Shown in pieces: positions 62,349-64,000 of a stretch of DNA of 64,000 nt (the stretch's first letter is position 1; each line of letters starts with the position of its first letter). This DNA comes from Anaerotignum propionicum (GTDB lineage Bacteria; Bacillota; Clostridia; Lachnospirales; Anaerotignaceae): assembly GCF_024461735.1 (NCBI RefSeq), contig NZ_JANGAD010000007.1, positions 1 to 64,000 of the forward strand. The letters run 5' to 3'. A program made the position numbers and the translations under genes. Under the pieces are notes generated by a model that made no database searches, had not been told where the DNA came from, and worked only from the letters and a program-made list of their open reading frames with translations.

Positions 62349-63110
62349 ATGGATAGTTTTATTGCATGGGTAGGCGGAAAGAAATTATTAAGAAAGGAAA
62401 TTGTGAATAGATTTCCGGAAGAAGGTGTTAAGAAATATGTGGAAGTATTTGGCGGCGCCGGATGGGTATTATTCTATAAAGATAAACACGCAGAAAAAGA
62501 GGTTTATAATGACGTAAATTCTGAATTGGTAAATTTGTTTCGGAATGTAAAATATCATCCCGAAGCGGTAGCAAAAGAGATGGAGCTATCAGTAAGCTCA
62601 AGAGAAATATTTGAAAAATACAAGGCGTCAGATGTTGGTCAAATGACCGAGATACAGAGAGCGGCCAGATATTTATATTTGATAAAACTGTCTTATGGTG
62701 CCACGGTGCGTTCCTTTGGGTGTAGAGCTAGAAATACTATAGACATGGAGGCTTTACTACAGGTAAAAAGACGACTGGATGGTGTGTTAATTGAAAATAA
62801 AAGTTTTGCAAAGCTGATTACTGCCCAGGACGGAGCGGGTACTCTTTTTTATTGTGATCCACCCTATCATAATACAGAAAAATATTATGATACCGGAGAG
62901 GATGGTTTTGGGGAAGAAATGCACGTGTTGCTGAGAGACACATTAAAGAGCGTCAAAGGGAAGTTTATTTTATCATATAACGATGATGAATTTATCAGAG
63001 AACTTTATAAGGATTTTGTAATTGAAGAAGTCGAGCGGTCTCATAATTTAAAAATGGCTATGGGGAAATTGGGCAGTACATACAAAGAATTAATTATCAG
63101 GAACTTCTGA
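62349..63110 (+). CDS. dam: Dam-type DNA adenine methyltransferase
   Basis: 253 residues from the ATG after AGGAGGTAAA. D12-class N6-adenine methylase: FIAWVGGKKLLRKEI (AdoMet motif I variant), YVEVFGGAGWVLF, EVYNDVNSELVNLFR and the catalytic DPPY in FYCDPPYHNTEKYY. Near the usual 270 residues. No partner endonuclease is adjacent, so it is an orphan methylase, perhaps shielding phage DNA; the target (GATC-like) is not certain. Confidence 0.9.
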   Translation: MDSFIAWVGGKKLLRKEIVNRFPEEGVKKYVEVFGGAGWVLFYKDKHAEKEVYNDVNSELVNLFRNVKYHPEAVAKEMELSVSSREIFEKYKASDVGQMTEIQRAARYLYLIKLSYGATVRSFGCRARNTIDMEALLQVKRRLDGVLIENKSFAKLITAQDGAGTLFYCDPPYHNTEKYYDTGEDGFGEEMHVLLRDTLKSVKGKFILSYNDDEFIRELYKDFVIEEVERSHNLKMAMGKLGSTYKELIIRNF

Positions 63111-63205
63111 TTAAATATATGTTTAGATGGAACTAACAAATAGTTCCACAACAAACTAAATTGGCTATTTATTTATAGTAAAAATAAAAGGATAGTACGC
63201 GAAAA

Positions 63206-63249
63206 ATGCTACAATTGGTGATATGAAAGCCGATTGTAGCATTTTTTTG
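63206..63249 (+). terminator. Terminator after the methylase gene
   Basis: 10-bp arms ATGCTACAAT/ATTGTAGCAT with a 17-nt loop and TTTTTTT. A smaller hairpin (GGAACT/AGTTCC) lies at 63127-63145. Confidence 0.85.
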
Positions 63250-63331
63250 TATTTGTGGGAATATTTTGAAAAATTACATATAATGGTTTATAATATATAA
63301 TTATAAACTTATTCTTGTATGGGGGAAAAAC

Positions 63332-64000
63332 ATGTTATATTTTTATTTGCTTTTACTCTTTTTACTTAGCCCATTTTTTCTTCTGCTTGTTTTTTTAATT
63401 TATAAATTCTTAACATTTCAAAACCAATATAATAAATCAGTTTACAAGACCATTGTTGATATCCCCAAGTCAAAGGTGTTTTTTGATAAAGGTTACTATG
63501 GGGAATATTTGACTGTTAGATGTTTAGAGGGCATTTCTGAAAAAGAAAAGTTCCTGCCTAATGTGTACTTAAATAAAGCGGCAAAAGAAGGACAAACAAC
63601 GGAGATTGATGTTGTGTATATTAATGAATATGGCATTTTTGTCTTGGAGAGTAAAAACTATAGTGGTTGGATTTTCGGAAATGATAAAGCAAAGAACTGG
63701 ACACAGAGCTTGAATAAAAGAGTTAAGAACAAATTTTATAACCCTGTTTTTCAGAATGCAGGGCATATTTCAGCATTAAAAGCCACGTTAGGATCTCGCT
63801 TTGACAATACATATAAAAGTATAATTGTTTTTAGTGAGCGTTGTGAATTAAAGAATGTAACAGTGCAGACACCTGACGTTTATGTAATAAAACGAAATAA
63901 TATTAGGAAAATTGTTCAAAGTCTAAGCCGTACTCCTGTATTAACAGAAGATGATATTTCTGAAATTTATAGTGTTCTTTCAGCTCGTACAAAAGTAGAT
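63332..64000 (+). CDS. NERD-domain membrane protein (partial)
   Basis: The first 223 codons are present; the gene runs off the window. An N-terminal hydrophobic helix (about 2-27) is followed by a nuclease-related (NERD) domain: GYYGEYLTVRCLEG, TEIDVVYINEYGIFVLESKNY with the conserved Asp and E-S-K triad, GWIFGND and WTQSL. The start follows GGGGGAAAAA. NERD proteins are thought to act on nucleic acids, sometimes in defence. It lies after the prophage genes, so it may be host or cargo. Confidence 0.85.
   Translation, partial: MLYFYLLLLFLLSPFFLLLVFLIYKFLTFQNQYNKSVYKTIVDIPKSKVFFDKGYYGEYLTVRCLEGISEKEKFLPNVYLNKAAKEGQTTEIDVVYINEYGIFVLESKNYSGWIFGNDKAKNWTQSLNKRVKNKFYNPVFQNAGHISALKATLGSRFDNTYKSIIVFSERCELKNVTVQTPDVYVIKRNNIRKIVQSLSRTPVLTEDDISEIYSVLSARTKVD

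Overview
The window looks like a low-GC, anaerobic Gram-positive chromosome, most likely a Lachnospiraceae-like member of the Clostridia. This rests on gene content, not on a ribosomal marker, because there is no rRNA or intact tRNA in the window. The clues are S-layer-homology (SLH) surface proteins, a flavodiiron/rubredoxin oxygen-detoxification set, strong GGAGG-type ribosome binding sites, and Firmicutes siphophage genes.

Positions 1-18,700 are chromosomal. From left to right they hold: a ferric-reductase-like membrane protein; a divergent pair of secreted proteins (an SLH-anchored protein and a 1298-residue protein built of hemoglobin-interacting-like repeats) behind a promoter with a DtxR/IdeR-like box; a flavodiiron protein, a nitroreductase-like protein and rubredoxin; a histidine kinase/response regulator pair divergent from an SLH protein with four acidic repeats; a MATE exporter with a MarR repressor and recognisable operators; and a secreted stalk-domain-like protein.

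Positions 18,700-31,430 are accessory DNA. They contain a twice-frameshifted gene resembling the LPO_1073/Vpar_1526 family with a small membrane partner. Next is the decayed end of one prophage (tail-fibre remnant, variable-looking DUF6273-like protein, holins, endolysin), whose last holin gene is cut by an internally deleted IS3-family element. Then come two likely anti-phage genes: a Mrr-like nuclease/nSTAND3 NTPase and a RelA/SpoT-type alarmone synthetase. The synthetase is flanked by two copies of a 65-bp repeat. The block ends at an attachment-site sequence resembling the 3' end of ssrA (tmRNA).

Positions 31,335-about 63,250 are a second, apparently intact siphophage prophage. Its order is integrase, secreted stalk protein, ImmA-like peptidase, CI-like repressor with operators, early genes (AbrB-like, PC4-like, HUH protein, PAPS-reductase-like, RecU), a moron of three tandem membrane/zinc-ribbon paralogs, HNH, terminases, HK97-type head genes, tail genes with a canonical -1 frameshift site, a type I toxin-antitoxin module between the tail chaperone and tape measure genes, baseplate genes, holins, a C39-like lysin and a Dam-type methylase. 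The right attachment site is not seen. The window ends inside a NERD-domain gene.

The most interesting parts are the two-gene defence block beside the ssrA-type site, the toxin-antitoxin module embedded in the tail operon with inverted rather than direct repeats, and the triplicated zinc-ribbon moron.
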